NCBI RefSeq assembly: GCF_005938625.1
Contig: NZ_VCNJ01000033.1
Span: 1-58,738 of the forward strand
DNA: 58,738 nt
DNA from: Pseudomonas fluorescens
GTDB taxonomy: Bacteria > Pseudomonadota > Gammaproteobacteria > Pseudomonadales > Pseudomonadaceae
Direction of reading: 5' to 3'
Below the pieces are notes generated by a model. The model had not been told where the DNA came from. It worked only from the letters and a program-made list of their open reading frames with translations, and did not search any database. The first letter of the stretch is position 1, and every line of letters starts with the position of its first letter. The position numbers were made by a program, and so were the translations under genes. Below are positions 7,989 through 17,217 of the stretch, in pieces.

Positions 7989-9895
7989 CAGGCCAGCACC
8001 TCGGCGAGGTTGCCTTTGGATTCGAGCCAGGTCTTGCGGTCACCGGCGCGTTTCTTCGCCAACAGCATGTCCATCATTTCCGAGGTTTCGGCAAAATCTT
8101 CACCCAGCGTCAGTTGCACCAGGCGCCGAGTGTTCGGGTCCATGGTGGTTTCGCGCAGCTGCGGCGGGTTCATTTCACCCAGACCTTTGAATCGGGTGAC
8201 CTGTGGTTTGCCGCGCTTCTTCTCGGCGACCAGACGATCGAGAATGCCGTCACGCTCGGCTTCGTCGAGGGCGTAGTAAATCTCTTTGCCCAAGTCGATG
8301 CGGTACAGCGGCGGCATCGCCACATAGACGTGACCGGCATCCACCAGCGGACGGAAATGCTGGACGAACAGCGCACACAGCAGCGTGGCAATGTGCAGGC
8401 CGTCGGAGTCGGCGTCGGCGAGGATGCAGATCTTGCCGTAACGCAGCTGGCTCATGTCCGCCGCGCCTGGATCGACACCGATGGCCACGGCAATGTTGTG
8501 CACTTCCTGACTGGCGAGCACTTCGCTGCCGTCGACTTCCCAGGTGTTGAGGATCTTGCCGCGCAACGGCAGGATCGCCTGAAACTCCTTGTCCCGCGCT
8601 TGCTTGGCGGAACCACCGGCGGAATCACCTTCGACCAGGAACAGCTCAGAACGCATCGGATCCTGGCCGGCGCAATCCGCCAGTTTGCCCGGCAATGCCG
8701 GGCCTGCAGTGACGCGTTTGCGCTCGACTTTCTTGCTCGCCTTGAGACGACGGCCGGCGTTGTTGATCGCCAGTTCGGCCAGCGCCAGACCGGTTTCCGG
8801 GTTGGCGTTGAGCCACAGGCTGAACGCATCCTTGACCACACCAGAGACAAACGCCGCCGCTTCACGGGACGACAGTCGCTCTTTGGTCTGGCCGGAGAAC
8901 TGCGGCTCCTGCATTTTCATCGACAGGACGAAAGCGATGCGCTCCCAGACGTCTTCCGGCGCCAGCTTCACGCCGCGTGGCAGCAGACTGCGGAATTCGC
9001 AGAATTCGCGCATCGCATCGAGCAGGCCCTGACGCAAACCGTTGACGTGGGTACCGCCCTGCGCCGTCGGGATCAGGTTGACGTAGCTTTCCTGCACCGC
9101 GTCGCCACCTTCCGGCAGCCATAGCAGCGCCCAGTCGACCGCTTCTTTGTTACCGGCGAAAGCGCCGCAGAATGGCTCGTCCGGCAAGCGTTCGAATTCG
9201 CTGACGGCGTCAACCAGATAGGAGCGCAGACCGTCTTCGTAATGCCACTCGACTTTCTCGCCGGTGCCTTTGTCTTCGAAGCTGACCAGCAGGCCCGGGC
9301 ACAACACAGCCTTGGCCTTGAGTACATGCTTGAGGCGGCTGATGGAGAATTTCGGCGAATCGAAGTATTTCGGATCCGGCGCGAAGTACACGCTGGTGCC
9401 GGTATTGCGCTTGCCGACGGTGCCGACGATTTCCAGTTCCGAGGCTTTGAAACCATCGTTGAAAGTCATCTGGTATTCGTTGCCGTCACGCTTTACGCGC
9501 ACGCGCACTTCGGTCGACAAGGCGTTGACCACGGAAATACCCACGCCGTGCAGACCGCCGGAGAACTGGTAGTTCTTGTTGGAAAACTTGCCGCCTGCAT
9601 GCAGCTTGGTGAGGATCAGCTCAACGCCCGACACACCCTCTTCCGGGTGGATATCGACCGGCATGCCACGGCCGTCGTCGCTGACTTCCAGCGAGTGGTC
9701 GGCGTGCAAGATGACCTGCACCGATTTGGCGTGGCCGGCCAGGGCTTCGTCGACACTGTTGTCGATGACTTCCTGGGCGAGGTGGTTCGGCCGACTGGTG
9801 TCGGTGTACATGCCGGGGCGTTTGCGCACCGGGTCGAGGCCCGAGAGGACTTCGATGGCGTCGGCGTTATAAGAGCTAGCGCTGGGAGTGGCCAT
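7988..9895 (-). CDS. parE: DNA topoisomerase IV subunit B
   Basis: ParE is the ATPase subunit of topoisomerase IV. The 635-aa protein starts MATPSASS. The GHKL ATPase part shows EVIDNSVDEA, DDGRGMP and GLHGVGISVVNAL. The TOPRIM part shows LVEGDSAGGSAKQARD (about 415-430) and an acidic DADSDG motif. The C-terminus is the ParC-binding region. A 41-base gap separates it from yqiA upstream, and its stop codon overlaps the next gene. This makes a probable yqiA-parE-esterase-protease-parC transcription unit. Confidence 0.97.
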   Translation of the reverse strand: MATPSASSYNADAIEVLSGLDPVRKRPGMYTDTSRPNHLAQEVIDNSVDEALAGHAKSVQVILHADHSLEVSDDGRGMPVDIHPEEGVSGVELILTKLHAGGKFSNKNYQFSGGLHGVGISVVNALSTEVRVRVKRDGNEYQMTFNDGFKASELEIVGTVGKRNTGTSVYFAPDPKYFDSPKFSISRLKHVLKAKAVLCPGLLVSFEDKGTGEKVEWHYEDGLRSYLVDAVSEFERLPDEPFCGAFAGNKEAVDWALLWLPEGGDAVQESYVNLIPTAQGGTHVNGLRQGLLDAMREFCEFRSLLPRGVKLAPEDVWERIAFVLSMKMQEPQFSGQTKERLSSREAAAFVSGVVKDAFSLWLNANPETGLALAELAINNAGRRLKASKKVERKRVTAGPALPGKLADCAGQDPMRSELFLVEGDSAGGSAKQARDKEFQAILPLRGKILNTWEVDGSEVLASQEVHNIAVAIGVDPGAADMSQLRYGKICILADADSDGLHIATLLCALFVQHFRPLVDAGHVYVAMPPLYRIDLGKEIYYALDEAERDGILDRLVAEKKRGKPQVTRFKGLGEMNPPQLRETTMDPNTRRLVQLTLGEDFAETSEMMDMLLAKKRAGDRKTWLESKGNLAEVLA

Positions 9896-9936
9896 AGGGT
9901 CTCGTCGTCAGTCATTCATGAAATAGGGGCAAGACT

Positions 9937-10545
9937 TCACAATGCGGTGAAATCGATTGCCTGATACAAATCGGCGCCAACGCCGGCAAAACTCAGCAAC
10001 GCCGGCAATTGCCCGGCAAAACCCTGGAAACTGTGATCGCCGCCGGCTTGAATACGCAAGGCGCAGGCGCGGTAATACTGCTGGGCGAGGCGATAATCCA
10101 GTGTTTCATCGCCGGTCTGCAACCACACCTGATAGCGCTGCGCATCCTGAGGGGCCGGCACTTCCAGTTCAGCCAGAGCGGTGACGTGGTCGTGGGTCAA
10201 TTCCCAGGTTTCAGCGGTATACAGGTTTTTCTGTGTGCCCAGATAGCCGTCGAACATCCGGTGCGGGCTGACCGCCGGGTTGACCAGCAGGGCTTTCAGG
10301 CCATGGCGCTCGGCCAGGTGAGTCGCATAGTAGCCGCCGAGTGAGCTTCCCACCAGCAGCGGCCGGTCCAGTTCGGCAATCGCTTGCTCCAACTGACCGA
10401 TGGCTTCACGCGGGTGGTGATGCAGGGCCGGGACACGCAGTTTGTCGCTCAAACCCAGTTGCTCCATCACCGTTACCAGCTGACAGGCCTTTTTCGAGGC
10501 TGGGGCGCTGTTGAAACCGTGGATATAGAGGATCGAACCGGACAT
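9937..10545 (-). CDS. yqiA: YqiA-type alpha/beta-hydrolase esterase
   Basis: A small cytoplasmic alpha/beta-hydrolase (202 aa). It has the N-terminal oxyanion motif YIHGFNSAP, nucleophile elbow GSSLGGYYA (Ser near 68), an acid in QTGDETLDY and the catalytic His in GGDHSF. The order and size match YqiA esterases, which lie next to parE in enterobacteria too. Substrates are probably short-chain esters; the native one is unknown. The gene is separated from cpdA by 304 bases that hold the second palindromic element. Confidence 0.9.
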   Translation of the reverse strand: MSGSILYIHGFNSAPASKKACQLVTVMEQLGLSDKLRVPALHHHPREAIGQLEQAIAELDRPLLVGSSLGGYYATHLAERHGLKALLVNPAVSPHRMFDGYLGTQKNLYTAETWELTHDHVTALAELEVPAPQDAQRYQVWLQTGDETLDYRLAQQYYRACALRIQAGGDHSFQGFAGQLPALLSFAGVGADLYQAIDFTAL

Positions 10546-10644
10546 TTGAGCTCCCTGGGTGTCGGTTTGGGTTTGCGGAGTTTACAGGGAGAGAAGATTG
10601 GATTGGGGGGTGGTTTCGAGAAATTGATCATTCAGCAGGAGCGG

Positions 10645-10836
10645 CCCTCACCCTAGCCCTCTCCCAAAGGGAGAGGGGACTGATTGGGGGATATTAAAGA
10701 GATACACCGACCTGAAAGTGATTGGGCGAATCCGTAATCGACTCGGTATTTCAGGTCGGCGTATGACGCCAGACACCTCGGTCGGCCCCCTCTCCCTCTG
10801 GGAGAGGGCTGGGCGGGCGGCGTTCCGATGAGGGGC
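10645..10836. repeat. Palindromic non-coding element, copy 2
   Basis: A 192-bp relative of the element at 2991-3247 that fills most of the yqiA-cpdA gap. The left edge is GGCCCTCACCCTAGCCC. Inside are CCCTCTCCC/GGGAGAGGG palindromes at both ends. The core has an internal hairpin, CCGACCTGAAA (10707-10717) pairing with TTTCAGGTCGG (10749-10759). The right edge reads GGCGTTCCGATGAGGGGC. That edge is the reverse complement of the left edge of copy 1, although the two cores read in the same direction. It carries only one of the 42-bp units duplicated in copy 1. Confidence 0.7.
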
Positions 10837-10849
10837 TTTTGATTGGCAA

Positions 10850-11665
10850 TCAGTAACCGTCAGAGCCGTAATCGACGGTGAAGGCAAAATTGGTGACCCG
10901 CTCCACGCCGGTTTCCAACCGCCCATCCGGCAACAACCGCAACCAGCGATACCCCGGCGCCTGCTCCCCCACCTTGAAGTCTTCACTCCCCGGCTCAAAC
11001 TGAATGCACGTCGAAGGCGAAGCCATCAAGCGCACGCCATTGCGCTCACGATCAATCTCTTGATGCACATGCCCCCACAGCACCGCACGAGCCTGTGGAA
11101 AACGATCCAGCACCTCGAAAAACGCCTCCGGATTGCGCAAACCGATCGGCTCCATCCACGCGCAACCGATCGACACCGGGTGATGGTGAAAACACACCAG
11201 ATGATGGCGCTCCGGCGCTTCGCTCAGCGAGCGCGCCAGCAGTTGCAATTGATCATCCTGCAAATACCCCGGCACCGAACCCGGCACCGCCGAATCCAGC
11301 AGCGTCACCCGCCAGTTACCGATATCGACTACCGATTCCAGCAGCGTGCTTTGCACGGCAGCCTCGGCCATGATCATCGGTTCGTCGTGATTGCCGGGAA
11401 TCCAGCGCGCCGGCGCAGCGATCTGCGCGCTCATCTGGCGAAATTGCTGATACGACTCCAGCGTACCGTCCTGGGAGATATCGCCGGTAGCCAGAATCAG
11501 ATCGATCTGCGGCTGCTGCCCAAGCACCAACTCAATGACCTTTTGCAGGCTCTCGCGGGTGTTCATGCCCAACAGTGTGCCGTCCGCTTCAGCAAACAAA
11601 TGGCTGTCGGACAACTGCACCAGCAACGCCGGATCGGCGGTGGTCAACGTGGATACGCTCGGCAA
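10850..11665 (-). CDS. cpdA: 3',5'-cyclic-AMP phosphodiesterase
   Basis: CpdA hydrolyses cAMP to AMP and so limits Vfr/CRP signalling. The 271-aa protein has the class III phosphodiesterase metal ligands in order: LSDSHLF near the start, ATGDISQDG, GNHDEPM, FHHHPV and GHVHQEID. I choose a TTG start at 11665, giving PSVSTLTTAD as N-terminus, because GGGAG lies about 7 bases upstream and the length fits known CpdA. An upstream ATG at 11710 would add 15 residues. It follows the DUF1249 gene with a 99-base gap on the same strand. Confidence 0.93.
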   Translation of the reverse strand: MPSVSTLTTADPALLVQLSDSHLFAEADGTLLGMNTRESLQKVIELVLGQQPQIDLILATGDISQDGTLESYQQFRQMSAQIAAPARWIPGNHDEPMIMAEAAVQSTLLESVVDIGNWRVTLLDSAVPGSVPGYLQDDQLQLLARSLSEAPERHHLVCFHHHPVSIGCAWMEPIGLRNPEAFFEVLDRFPQARAVLWGHVHQEIDRERNGVRLMASPSTCIQFEPGSEDFKVGEQAPGYRWLRLLPDGRLETGVERVTNFAFTVDYGSDGY

Positions 11666-11764
11666 GGCGTTCTCCCAAGGCAAAAGCACGGAATCGATCA
11701 AGTGCCGCAATTATGCTGGGGGATGACTGAAAGAGGAAACCGCCGAACCGGACGCAGTTCACAA

Positions 11765-12217
11765 CTAGCGTACGACTTCGTACTCGTGCCCCAGCGCCAG
11801 GCAATGACTCAGCCATTCCCCCAGGAACAGATTGAGCTGAGCTTTTTCATCCGGCTGATGCATGGCGGCGTTCGGGTAAGGATAGATCCCGCGAAAGCGT
11901 CGTGCATGTTCGGCGCTGACCACTTCAGCCATGCGCGCGTCGTGATAGACCTGCACTTCCAGTTGCGGCACCGGCAACCACGGCAGGCTGTGTTCCTGAC
12001 GCACTTGCAACGTGGTGGTGTAAGGACAGGTTTGCAGTACTTCGAGGGCCAGCACGCCGAGCATCTGCTCGCCCTGGGTCACGGCAATGCGCCGCGCCTC
12101 GGGCTCGTTGCGCATGTCCGGCAGCAGTCGCATCAGGCGCGCGTAGTTGGCCTCGCAGGCGGCTTGCAGCCCCACGAGGTCGACTCGATAGCGATCGCGC
12201 AATTTGTTTACGACCAT
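11765..12217 (-). CDS. DUF1249 family protein
   Basis: A 150-aa cytoplasmic protein of the DUF1249 family (YqiB type), with VDLVGLQAACEANYARL at the start and QVYHDARMAEV centrally. The function is unknown. The ATG at 12217 has GAGGGG about 4 bases upstream and overlaps the end of nudF by 10 bases, so translation is probably coupled. In E. coli the homologous yqiB lies between nudF and cpdA as here, so the grouping is ancient. Confidence 0.88.
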   Translation of the reverse strand: MVVNKLRDRYRVDLVGLQAACEANYARLMRLLPDMRNEPEARRIAVTQGEQMLGVLALEVLQTCPYTTTLQVRQEHSLPWLPVPQLEVQVYHDARMAEVVSAEHARRFRGIYPYPNAAMHQPDEKAQLNLFLGEWLSHCLALGHEYEVVR

Positions 12218-12825
12218 AACCCCCTCACTTCGGCGCGGTTCAGCGCCAGCCACTGCAAGGCGATGATGCTCGCCGCATTGGCAATGCGTCCGTCACGGAC
12301 GGCCTGCAAGGCATCTTCAAAAGCCCAGACCGTGACGCGGATATCTTCTGCCTCTTCTTCCAGGCCATGCAGGCCGCCAACGCCGTCGGTACTGCAACGC
12401 CCCAAGTACAAATGCACGAACTCGTTGCTGCCGCCCGGCGACGGGAAATATTTGGTCATCGGCCACAGGGCCTTGATGTCCAGTCCAGCTTCCTCCTGCG
12501 CCTCGCGGTGAGCAACTTCTTCCGGCACTTCTGCCTTGTCGATCAGACCAGCGACCAGTTCAATCAGCCACGGGTTATCGGTCTTGCCCATGGCACCGAC
12601 GCGGAACTGCTCGATCAACACCACTTCGTCGCGCTGCGGATCGTAGGGCAGCATGCACACCGCGTCGTGGCGCACAAACACTTCACGGTTGATCTCGCGG
12701 CTCATGCCACCGGCGAACAACTCATGGCGCAGGTGCAAACGGTCGAGTTTGTAAAAACCCTCGTAGCAGCGTTCGCGTCGCACGACGTCGACGGCGGTCG
12801 GAATGGCGTTGGCAAAATCAGTCAT
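12208..12825 (-). CDS. nudF: ADP-ribose pyrophosphatase NudF
   Basis: NudF hydrolyses ADP-ribose to AMP and ribose 5-phosphate. The 205-aa protein has a complete Nudix box: G near residue 100, then Glu after five residues, REAQEEAGL at the end. Proline and SPGGSNE elements downstream are typical of the ADP-ribose group. The ATG at 12825 is preferred over one at 12831 because GAGG is 6 bases from the former and adjacent to the latter. The frame stays open far upstream, but that extension lies under the RsiV-like gene and is not real. It is the first gene of the nudF-DUF1249-cpdA group. Confidence 0.95.
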   Translation of the reverse strand: MTDFANAIPTAVDVVRRERCYEGFYKLDRLHLRHELFAGGMSREINREVFVRHDAVCMLPYDPQRDEVVLIEQFRVGAMGKTDNPWLIELVAGLIDKAEVPEEVAHREAQEEAGLDIKALWPMTKYFPSPGGSNEFVHLYLGRCSTDGVGGLHGLEEEAEDIRVTVWAFEDALQAVRDGRIANAASIIALQWLALNRAEVRGLWS

Positions 12826-13053
12826 GAGCATCCTCTTTACTACAGATCCATTACGAGGTTGCTGGTTGTTACTGGCAACCTCGACTTCGCGCCATCCTAA
12901 CGCGCCCGAACGGTTTGATGCAGCCCCTTTACCGTCAGCGGGATGGACGGTGGAGGCGAAACCCACTCTAATTAGCTTAGTGGCGAACTGACTGCTTCTG
13001 CGAGAGTCGAAGCGGATATCTTTTTGCCTTCCCCTGCTTTCGAAAGGACGCCC

Positions 13054-13800
13054 ATGTCGCTTTTCAAAATTGCCTCCGTGGCCGCCATCGCCCTGACTCT
13101 GGGCGCCTGCGCCAGCCTGTTCCAGCCCAACTACCGCACACCGCTGGAAACCACCCGCGATGCGTCGGAACAGCTTAAGCCTGGATGTTCCAACCCTGAC
13201 TGCCCGCTGGTGAACATCGACACCCTGCGCTTCCCGGCCGAACCTGCGCTGGACGGCATCATCGAAAAACGTCTGCTGCAAATGACCCGCGCCGAGAAAA
13301 ACGCCCCGGTAGCGCCGACCCTGGCGGCTTATCGCGAGCAGTTTCTGGCCAGCGCCGGCCCGCGCAACAGCAGCTACCTGCAAGCGAAAGTACGCGAGCA
13401 GCATGACGGCTTGGTGATCATCGAGGTGTCGAGCTACCTCGACACTGGCGGTGCGCATGGCACCCCGGGTCGCGGTTTCATCAACTATTCGCGCCAGCAA
13501 CACAAAGTGCTGAACCTGTCCGACATGCTCGTGCCGGGTCAGGAAGAGGCGTTCTGGAAAGCGGCGCAAGTCGCGCATAACAGCTGGTTGATCAGCACCA
13601 AGCTCGACCAGGAAGCGGACTTTGTGAAGAGCTGGCCGTTCGTGAAAACCGCGAACGTGGCGCTGACCTATGGCGGCGTGATCCTCAAGTACGACGTGAG
13701 CACCATTGCGCCTTACGCGCTGGGCCACGTCGAACTGAAGATTCCTTATCCGCGTCTGAACGGCATTCTCAAGCCCGAGCTGTTTCCCGGCCGTAACTGA
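13054..13800 (+). CDS. RsiV/DUF3298-family lipoprotein
   Basis: A 248-aa lipoprotein. The start MSLFKIASVA is followed by a hydrophobic run and a lipobox LGAC (Cys near 19). The mature part has the DUF4163/DUF3298 pattern: VSSYLDTGGAHGTPG, then LNLSDML near the middle. In Bacillus RsiV this domain binds lysozyme, but whether this periplasmic relative does so is unknown. An ATG at 13054 after GAAAGGACG gives a proper signal sequence. The last 32 bases overlap the convergent cytX. Confidence 0.75.
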   Translation: MSLFKIASVAAIALTLGACASLFQPNYRTPLETTRDASEQLKPGCSNPDCPLVNIDTLRFPAEPALDGIIEKRLLQMTRAEKNAPVAPTLAAYREQFLASAGPRNSSYLQAKVREQHDGLVIIEVSSYLDTGGAHGTPGRGFINYSRQQHKVLNLSDMLVPGQEEAFWKAAQVAHNSWLISTKLDQEADFVKSWPFVKTANVALTYGGVILKYDVSTIAPYALGHVELKIPYPRLNGILKPELFPGRN

Positions 13801-15061
13801 AGGCCCGGCCCAGCACTAGCTGCAACAGCCCTGCCAGCACCAGCGCCGGCAGGGTTGCGCCGACATCCGGATACAGATTCGCCAGCAAGTGGTAGGTGCT
13901 GACGCCACCCAACCACGCCAACAACGCCGGCCAGCGCAATGCGGCCGACGCCACCTGAGCGCTGCGCTTGCGCAGGATGAAGTGATCGACCAGCACCACG
14001 CCGAACAGCGGCGCAAACACCGAACCGATCAACAGCAGGAAATTCTGATACTGCGCCAACGGCGCCAGCAGGGCGATCAGCGTGCAGATCACACCGATGG
14101 CCAAGGCCAGATGCTCGACTTTCAGGCGCAACAGAATCCCGCTGGACACCGCTGCCGAGTGAATATCGGCAAAGGCGTTTTCCGACTCATCGAGCAGAAT
14201 CAGCAGCAAAGGAATGCCCAGTCCGGCGCCGGCGAGTGCCAGCAGCAACGCGTTGACTTCACCGCTCGGCGCGAAGGCCAATGTGTAGGCAACGCCGAGG
14301 CTCATCAGCCAGAAATTGCCGATGAAGAAACCGACGGCAGTACCACCGAAAACATTCTTTGCGCGTTTGCCGAAACGCGAGTAGTCGGCGATCAGCGGCA
14401 GCCACGACAGCGGCATCGCAATGGCAATGTCGAAGCCCACGGCAAATGGCATCGAACCGTCACCGGCACGCGACCAGAGATCGGCCAGATCGGCTTTGGC
14501 GAACAGGTTCCAGGTCAGCCAGAGGCACGCCGCCAGCAGCAGCCAGATGCCCCACTTGCGCAGGATCTGTCGCACGAAGGTCAACGGCCCGCTGACCGCA
14601 AGCAGAGTCGCCAGGGCGCCGAAAAACAGCGTCCACAACATCGGGTTCGACCACAGCGAACCTTCGCTGAACGCGCGGCTGCCGAGCAGGCTCGCGGCGT
14701 CGCGCATGACGATGATTTCGAACGAGCCCCAACCGATCAGTTGCAGCAGGTTGAGCAGCGCCGGCAGGCTCGCGCCTTTGCTGCCGAGGCTGAGTTTGAG
14801 GGCAGCCATCGACGACAGGCCGGTGTCGCTGCCGATCACGCCGACGGCGGCCAGCAACAGTACGCCGACCAGCGTGCCAAGGAAAATCGCCAGCAGCGAA
14901 CCGGACAGACCCAGACCTGGCGCCAGCAATGCGCCGGTCTGCAAAACCATCAGGCCGATGCCGAGGGAGAACCACAGGGAAAACAGGTCGCGACCGCCGA
15001 ATACACGCTTGTCGGCGGGCACGGCGAGGTCAGGAGAATAAGTGCTGGGTTGAATGCTCAA
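13769..15061 (-). CDS. cytX: Hydroxymethylpyrimidine transporter CytX (NCS1 family)
   Basis: A 430-aa polytopic inner-membrane protein of the NCS1 cytosine/purine permease family, with about twelve hydrophobic segments. CytX imports the thiamine precursor hydroxymethylpyrimidine (HMP). The assignment rests on NCS1 features (FSLWFSLGIGLMV, IGWGSFEIIVMRD, LPLIADYSRF) and on its place right after thiC. The start is a probable TTG at 15061 (SIQPSTYSPD). The ribosome site is weak (GAGA about 10 bases upstream) and no better ATG is nearby. The 110-base gap to thiC contains a hairpin repeat but no clear promoter, so it may depend on the TPP riboswitch of thiC. Confidence 0.85.
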   Translation of the reverse strand: MSIQPSTYSPDLAVPADKRVFGGRDLFSLWFSLGIGLMVLQTGALLAPGLGLSGSLLAIFLGTLVGVLLLAAVGVIGSDTGLSSMAALKLSLGSKGASLPALLNLLQLIGWGSFEIIVMRDAASLLGSRAFSEGSLWSNPMLWTLFFGALATLLAVSGPLTFVRQILRKWGIWLLLAACLWLTWNLFAKADLADLWSRAGDGSMPFAVGFDIAIAMPLSWLPLIADYSRFGKRAKNVFGGTAVGFFIGNFWLMSLGVAYTLAFAPSGEVNALLLALAGAGLGIPLLLILLDESENAFADIHSAAVSSGILLRLKVEHLALAIGVICTLIALLAPLAQYQNFLLLIGSVFAPLFGVVLVDHFILRKRSAQVASAALRWPALLAWLGGVSTYHLLANLYPDVGATLPALVLAGLLQLVLGRAFSYGRETARA

Positions 15062-15090
15062 GGGTGTTATCTCAAAAAGGAGCAGAGAAA

Positions 15091-15166
15091 AAGCTGCAAG
15101 CTGCGAGCTACAAGTTAGAAGCAGTGCGCGGACTGCTTCTGATCTTGCAGCTTGTAGCTTGCCGCT
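15091..15166. repeat. Imperfect palindromic repeat (AAGCTGCAAGCT type)
   Basis: Two arms, each about 34 bases and ending AGAAGCAGT / ACTGCTTCT, form an imperfect hairpin in the thiC-cytX gap. The sequence CAAGCTACAAG-CTTGTAGCTTG is a frequent Pseudomonas intergenic palindrome. It could attenuate transcription into cytX. Confidence 0.65.
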
Positions 15167-15171
15167 CGGGG

Positions 15172-17061
15172 CTAGACTTTCTTGTACAGCTGACTGCCTT
15201 CCTTCTTGAACCGCTCGGCCTGTTCCGCCAGGCCTTGGGCGACGTCCACGTCGACCGCGTCGATCCGCTGGTTGGCCGCGTATTCGCGGACTTCCTGAGT
15301 GATCTTCATCGAGCAGAATTTCGGTCCGCACATCGAACAGAAATGCGCGACCTTGGCCGAATCCTTCGGCAGGGTTTCATCGTGATACGAACGCGCGGTG
15401 TCCGGGTCCAGACCGAGGTTGAACTGGTCTTCCCAACGGAATTCGAAACGCGCCTTGCTCAAGGCGTTGTCGCGAATCTGCGCGCCTGGATGTCCTTTGG
15501 CCAAGTCCGCCGCATGCGCCGCGATCTTGTAAGTGATGATCCCGGTCTTCACGTCATCCTTGTTCGGCAGGCCCAAGTGCTCCTTCGGCGTCACGTAGCA
15601 AAGCATCGCGCAACCGAACCAGCCGATCATCGCCGCACCGATACCTGAGGTGATGTGGTCGTAACCCGGCGCGATATCAGTGGTCAGTGGGCCGAGGGTG
15701 TAGAACGGCGCCTCGTCGCAGCACTCCAGCTGCTTGTCCATGTTTTCTTTGATCAACTGCATCGGCACGTGGCCCGGACCTTCGATCATGGTTTGCACAT
15801 CGTGCTTCCAGGCGATCTTGGTCAGTTCGCCGAGGGTTTCCAGTTCGCCGAACTGAGCAGCATCGTTGGCGTCGGCAATCGAACCCGGACGCAAGCCATC
15901 GCCCAGCGAGAAGCTGACGTCATAGGCTTTCATGATTTCGCAGATTTCTTCGAAATGCGTGTAGGCGAAGTTTTCCTTGTGATGCGCCAGGCACCACTTG
16001 GCCATGATCGAACCGCCACGGGACACGATACCGGTCACGCGTTTGGCGGTCAGCGGCACGTAGCGCAGCAATACGCCGGCGTGAATGGTGAAGTAGTCGA
16101 CGCCCTGCTCGGCCTGCTCGATCAGTGTGTCGCGGAACAGCTCCCAGGTCAGGTCTTCGGCCGCGCCACCGACTTTTTCCAGCGCCTGATAGATCGGCAC
16201 CGTGCCGATCGGCACCGGCGAATTGCGGATGATCCACTCGCGGGTTTCGTGAATGTGTTTGCCGGTGGACAAGTCCATGATGTTGTCCGCGCCCCAGCGA
16301 ATACCCCAGGTCAGTTTCGCCACTTCTTCTTCGATGGACGAACCCAAAGCACTGTTGCCGATATTGCCGTTGATCTTCACCAGGAAGTTACGGCCGATGA
16401 TCATCGGTTCCAGTTCGGTGTGGTTGATGTTGGCCGGGATGATTGCGCGGCCACGGGCGATCTCTTCACGGACAAATTCGGGGGTGATGATTTTCGGCAC
16501 ACTGGCGCCGAAGCTGTGACCCGGGTGTTGCTGATCGAGCAGGCCGGCGGCGCGGGCCACCTCAAGCTTCATGTTTTCGCGGATGGCAACGAATTCCATC
16601 TCGGGCGTGATGATGCCCTGACGCGCGTAGTGCATCTGCGTGACATTGCCACCGGCCTTGGCGCGGCGCGGGTTGTTGACGTGGGCAAAGCGCAGTTTGG
16701 TCAGTTCCGGATCGGCGAGGCGTTCGCGGCCGAAGTTGGAACTCAGGCCCGCCAGGCGCTCGGTGTCGCCACGGTCGTCGATCCACGCCGAACGCACATC
16801 GGCGAGGCCTTTGCGTACGTCGATGACCACGTTCGGATCGGTGTACGGGCCCGAGGTGTCGTAGACTGTCACCGGCGCGTTGATTTCGCCGCCGAAATCG
16901 GTCGGCGTCACGTCGAGGGTGATTTCGCGCATCGGCACGAGGATGTCCGGGCGCGAGCCCTGAACGTAGACTTTTTGCGAACGGGTGAACGGCTTGACCG
17001 ATTGCTCGTCGACCTTGGCCGAGTCACTCAGGTTGATCGCGTTTTTTGATTTTGTAGTCAT
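15172..17061 (-). CDS. thiC: Phosphomethylpyrimidine synthase ThiC
   Basis: ThiC is the radical-SAM enzyme that turns aminoimidazole ribotide into HMP phosphate for thiamine. The 629-aa protein is full length. The substrate barrel includes GGNVTQMHYARQG and SLGDGLRPGS. The C-terminal Fe-S motif is CSMCGPKFC (CX2CX4C). The start at 17061 (MTTKSKNAIN) is chosen over an upstream extension that would run toward the riboswitch. The leader from 17062 to the riboswitch is about 156 bases. Confidence 0.98.
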   Translation of the reverse strand: MTTKSKNAINLSDSAKVDEQSVKPFTRSQKVYVQGSRPDILVPMREITLDVTPTDFGGEINAPVTVYDTSGPYTDPNVVIDVRKGLADVRSAWIDDRGDTERLAGLSSNFGRERLADPELTKLRFAHVNNPRRAKAGGNVTQMHYARQGIITPEMEFVAIRENMKLEVARAAGLLDQQHPGHSFGASVPKIITPEFVREEIARGRAIIPANINHTELEPMIIGRNFLVKINGNIGNSALGSSIEEEVAKLTWGIRWGADNIMDLSTGKHIHETREWIIRNSPVPIGTVPIYQALEKVGGAAEDLTWELFRDTLIEQAEQGVDYFTIHAGVLLRYVPLTAKRVTGIVSRGGSIMAKWCLAHHKENFAYTHFEEICEIMKAYDVSFSLGDGLRPGSIADANDAAQFGELETLGELTKIAWKHDVQTMIEGPGHVPMQLIKENMDKQLECCDEAPFYTLGPLTTDIAPGYDHITSGIGAAMIGWFGCAMLCYVTPKEHLGLPNKDDVKTGIITYKIAAHAADLAKGHPGAQIRDNALSKARFEFRWEDQFNLGLDPDTARSYHDETLPKDSAKVAHFCSMCGPKFCSMKITQEVREYAANQRIDAVDVDVAQGLAEQAERFKKEGSQLYKKV

Positions 17062-17217
17062 CACGGGCTCTCCAGACAGCATCCAGGCAGTGGATTGTCG
17101 GAGCAGAACCTGAAAGGCACGGACGCACCAGGACCGGTGCTGTGCATCGTCGTCGAGCGTTCGATTGTCGAACAATATCCCGGACGAAGCACAAGAGGAC
17201 TCGCCGGGTGACGAGAA

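Noticed and set aside
12826..13728. Long N-terminal extension of nudF (506 aa in total)
   Set aside because: The Nudix protein has a good ATG and ribosome site at 12825. The extension lies under the RsiV-like gene and has no domain.
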